DNA of 6,429 bases from Clostridiales bacterium (GTDB lineage: Bacteria > Bacillota > Clostridia > Christensenellales > Aristaeellaceae). Below, in pieces: positions 5,555 to 6,429 of this stretch. The stretch is from positions 1 to 6,429 of the forward strand of contig SFFC01000117.1 of NCBI GenBank assembly GCA_004556985.1, written 5' to 3'. The notes beneath the pieces are model-generated. The model worked only from the letters and a program-made list of their open reading frames with translations, had not been told where the DNA came from and made no database searches. The translations under genes and the position numbers were made by a program. Every line of letters begins with the position of its first letter. Position 1 is the first letter of the stretch.

Positions 5555-6429
5555 ATGAACATTCTTCTGACTGGCGGCGCCGGGTTTATCGGTTCTCATA
5601 CGGCTGTCGAGCTGCTTGAAGCGGGCCATGATGTCGTCGTCGTGGACAATCTCTACAACAGCAGTGAAAAGTCGCTCGAGCGCGTGCAGGAGCTGACCGG
5701 AAAGACCGTGAAGTTCTACAAGGCCGACGCCTGCGACGGCGCGGCGATGGACAGGATCTTTGAGGAGAACCAGATCGACGCTGTGATTCATTTCGCGGCG
5801 TACAAGGCGGTTGGCGAGTCCGTCGCCAAGCCGATGGAGTATTATCGCAACAACCTCGACTGCACGCTGACGGTCTGCGAATCGATGAAGCGCCACGGCG
5901 TTCATCGGTTCATCTTCAGCTCCTCGGCGACGGTCTACGGCATCCCGGATCACATGCCGCTTGACGAGACGATGCCCACCAGCTGCACGAATCCCTACGG
6001 CTGGACGAAGTACATGAACGAGCGCATCCTGACAGACATCGCCAAGGCGAATCCGGACTGGTCGGTCGTGCTGCTTCGCTACTTCAACCCGATCGGCGCG
6101 CACGAGAGCGGGCGCATCGGCGAGATGCCCAACGGCATTCCGAACAACCTGCTGCCCTATGTCACGCAGGTGGCCGCGGGCAAGCTGGCCTATCTGCATG
6201 TCTTTGGCGACGACTATCCGACGCCGGACGGCACGGGTGTGCGCGACTACATCCACGTCGTCGACCTGGCCAAGGGCCATGTCGCCGCGGCGGACTACGC
6301 GATGAAGCACACCGGCGTGGAGATCGTCAACCTCGGCACCGGCCACGGCTACAGCGTGCTGGACATCGTCAAGGCGTTTGAAAAGGTCAACGGCGTAAAG
6401 GTGCCCTACAAGATCGAGGCGCGCCGCCC
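5555..6429 (+). CDS. galE: UDP-glucose 4-epimerase, 3' end outside window
   Basis: The ATG at 5555 follows the SD AGGGAGGAG (5538-5546) with 8-nt spacing. The visible 291 residues lack a stop; E. coli GalE has 338, so about 45 are missing. It is an extended short-chain dehydrogenase: NAD-binding GGAGFIG at 7-13, Asp31 in VVVVDN for the adenosine ribose, FAAYKAVGES at 80-89, SSSATVYG at 122-129 (catalytic Ser124), and the YxxxK pair Tyr148/Lys152 (YGWTK). Substrate-side blocks NPIGAHESG (178-186), GIPNNLLPYV (194-203) and DGTGVRDYIHV (225-235) are those of true GalE rather than other sugar epimerases. It interconverts UDP-glucose and UDP-galactose in the cytosol, serving galactose use and surface polysaccharide synthesis. 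It has its own promoter and appears to start a separate unit. Confidence 0.96.
   Translation, partial: MNILLTGGAGFIGSHTAVELLEAGHDVVVVDNLYNSSEKSLERVQELTGKTVKFYKADACDGAAMDRIFEENQIDAVIHFAAYKAVGESVAKPMEYYRNNLDCTLTVCESMKRHGVHRFIFSSSATVYGIPDHMPLDETMPTSCTNPYGWTKYMNERILTDIAKANPDWSVVLLRYFNPIGAHESGRIGEMPNGIPNNLLPYVTQVAAGKLAYLHVFGDDYPTPDGTGVRDYIHVVDLAKGHVAAADYAMKHTGVEIVNLGTGHGYSVLDIVKAFEKVNGVKVPYKIEARR

Noticed and set aside
5522..6346. 274-codon - strand open frame opposite galE
   Set aside because: It is the complement of a textbook GalE sequence, with a product rich in Val/Asp/Arg and no domain.
1..6429. Mobile element, CRISPR array, toxin-antitoxin or defence system
   Set aside because: No transposase, integrase, repeat-spacer pattern, tRNA-end attachment site or defence gene is visible. 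Every kilobase is explained by recognised core-type genes and short intergenic regions.

Overview
The window is ordinary bacterial chromosome. It is compact and GC-rich, with genes almost entirely on the + strand. The long JAMM-HflX form, the paired secreted VanY-type peptidases, and strong Shine-Dalgarno (SD) sites with a TATAAT promoter point to a GC-rich member of the Bacillota, probably a gut-type Clostridia lineage. That placement is inference; no rRNA or other decisive marker is present.

Layout: (1) 3-221 is the 3' end of a serine hydroxymethyltransferase gene (glyA), closed by a clear intrinsic terminator at 237-269. (2) A promoter at 308-336 starts a new + strand transcription unit. 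Its first gene, 411-1491, is a NifS/IscS-type cysteine desulfurase. It keeps all its catalytic residues but is broken near residue 29 by what looks like an internal deletion of about 56 nt plus frameshift. (3) The unit continues with tightly packed genes: hflX (1488-3263, ATGA overlap with the desulfurase), a VanY-type M15B carboxypeptidase (3291-4043), a second VanY-type carboxypeptidase (4027-4800, 17-nt overlap), and a KynB-like cyclase/metal-dependent hydrolase (4805-5434). (4) A 120-nt gap carries an extended -10 promoter at 5480-5508, with no visible terminator. (5) galE, UDP-glucose 4-epimerase, starts at 5555 and runs off the window end.

How the genes fit together: the five-gene unit 411-5434 looks like a translationally coupled housekeeping or stress operon rather than one pathway. 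It combines sulfur mobilisation (broken here), ribosome splitting by HflX, trimming of peptidoglycan stem peptides by two secreted metallopeptidases, and a small-molecule hydrolase. galE supplies UDP-galactose for surface polysaccharides and sits loosely with the cell-wall theme.

The points most worth a second look are the complete JAMM (RadC-like) metal-site motif fused to the N-terminus of HflX, the deletion in the desulfurase, and a perfect 8-bp hairpin lying exactly between a strong SD and the start of the cyclase gene, which would restore a normal SD spacing if folded. I see no CRISPR array, mobile element, tRNA, rRNA, riboswitch or defence system.
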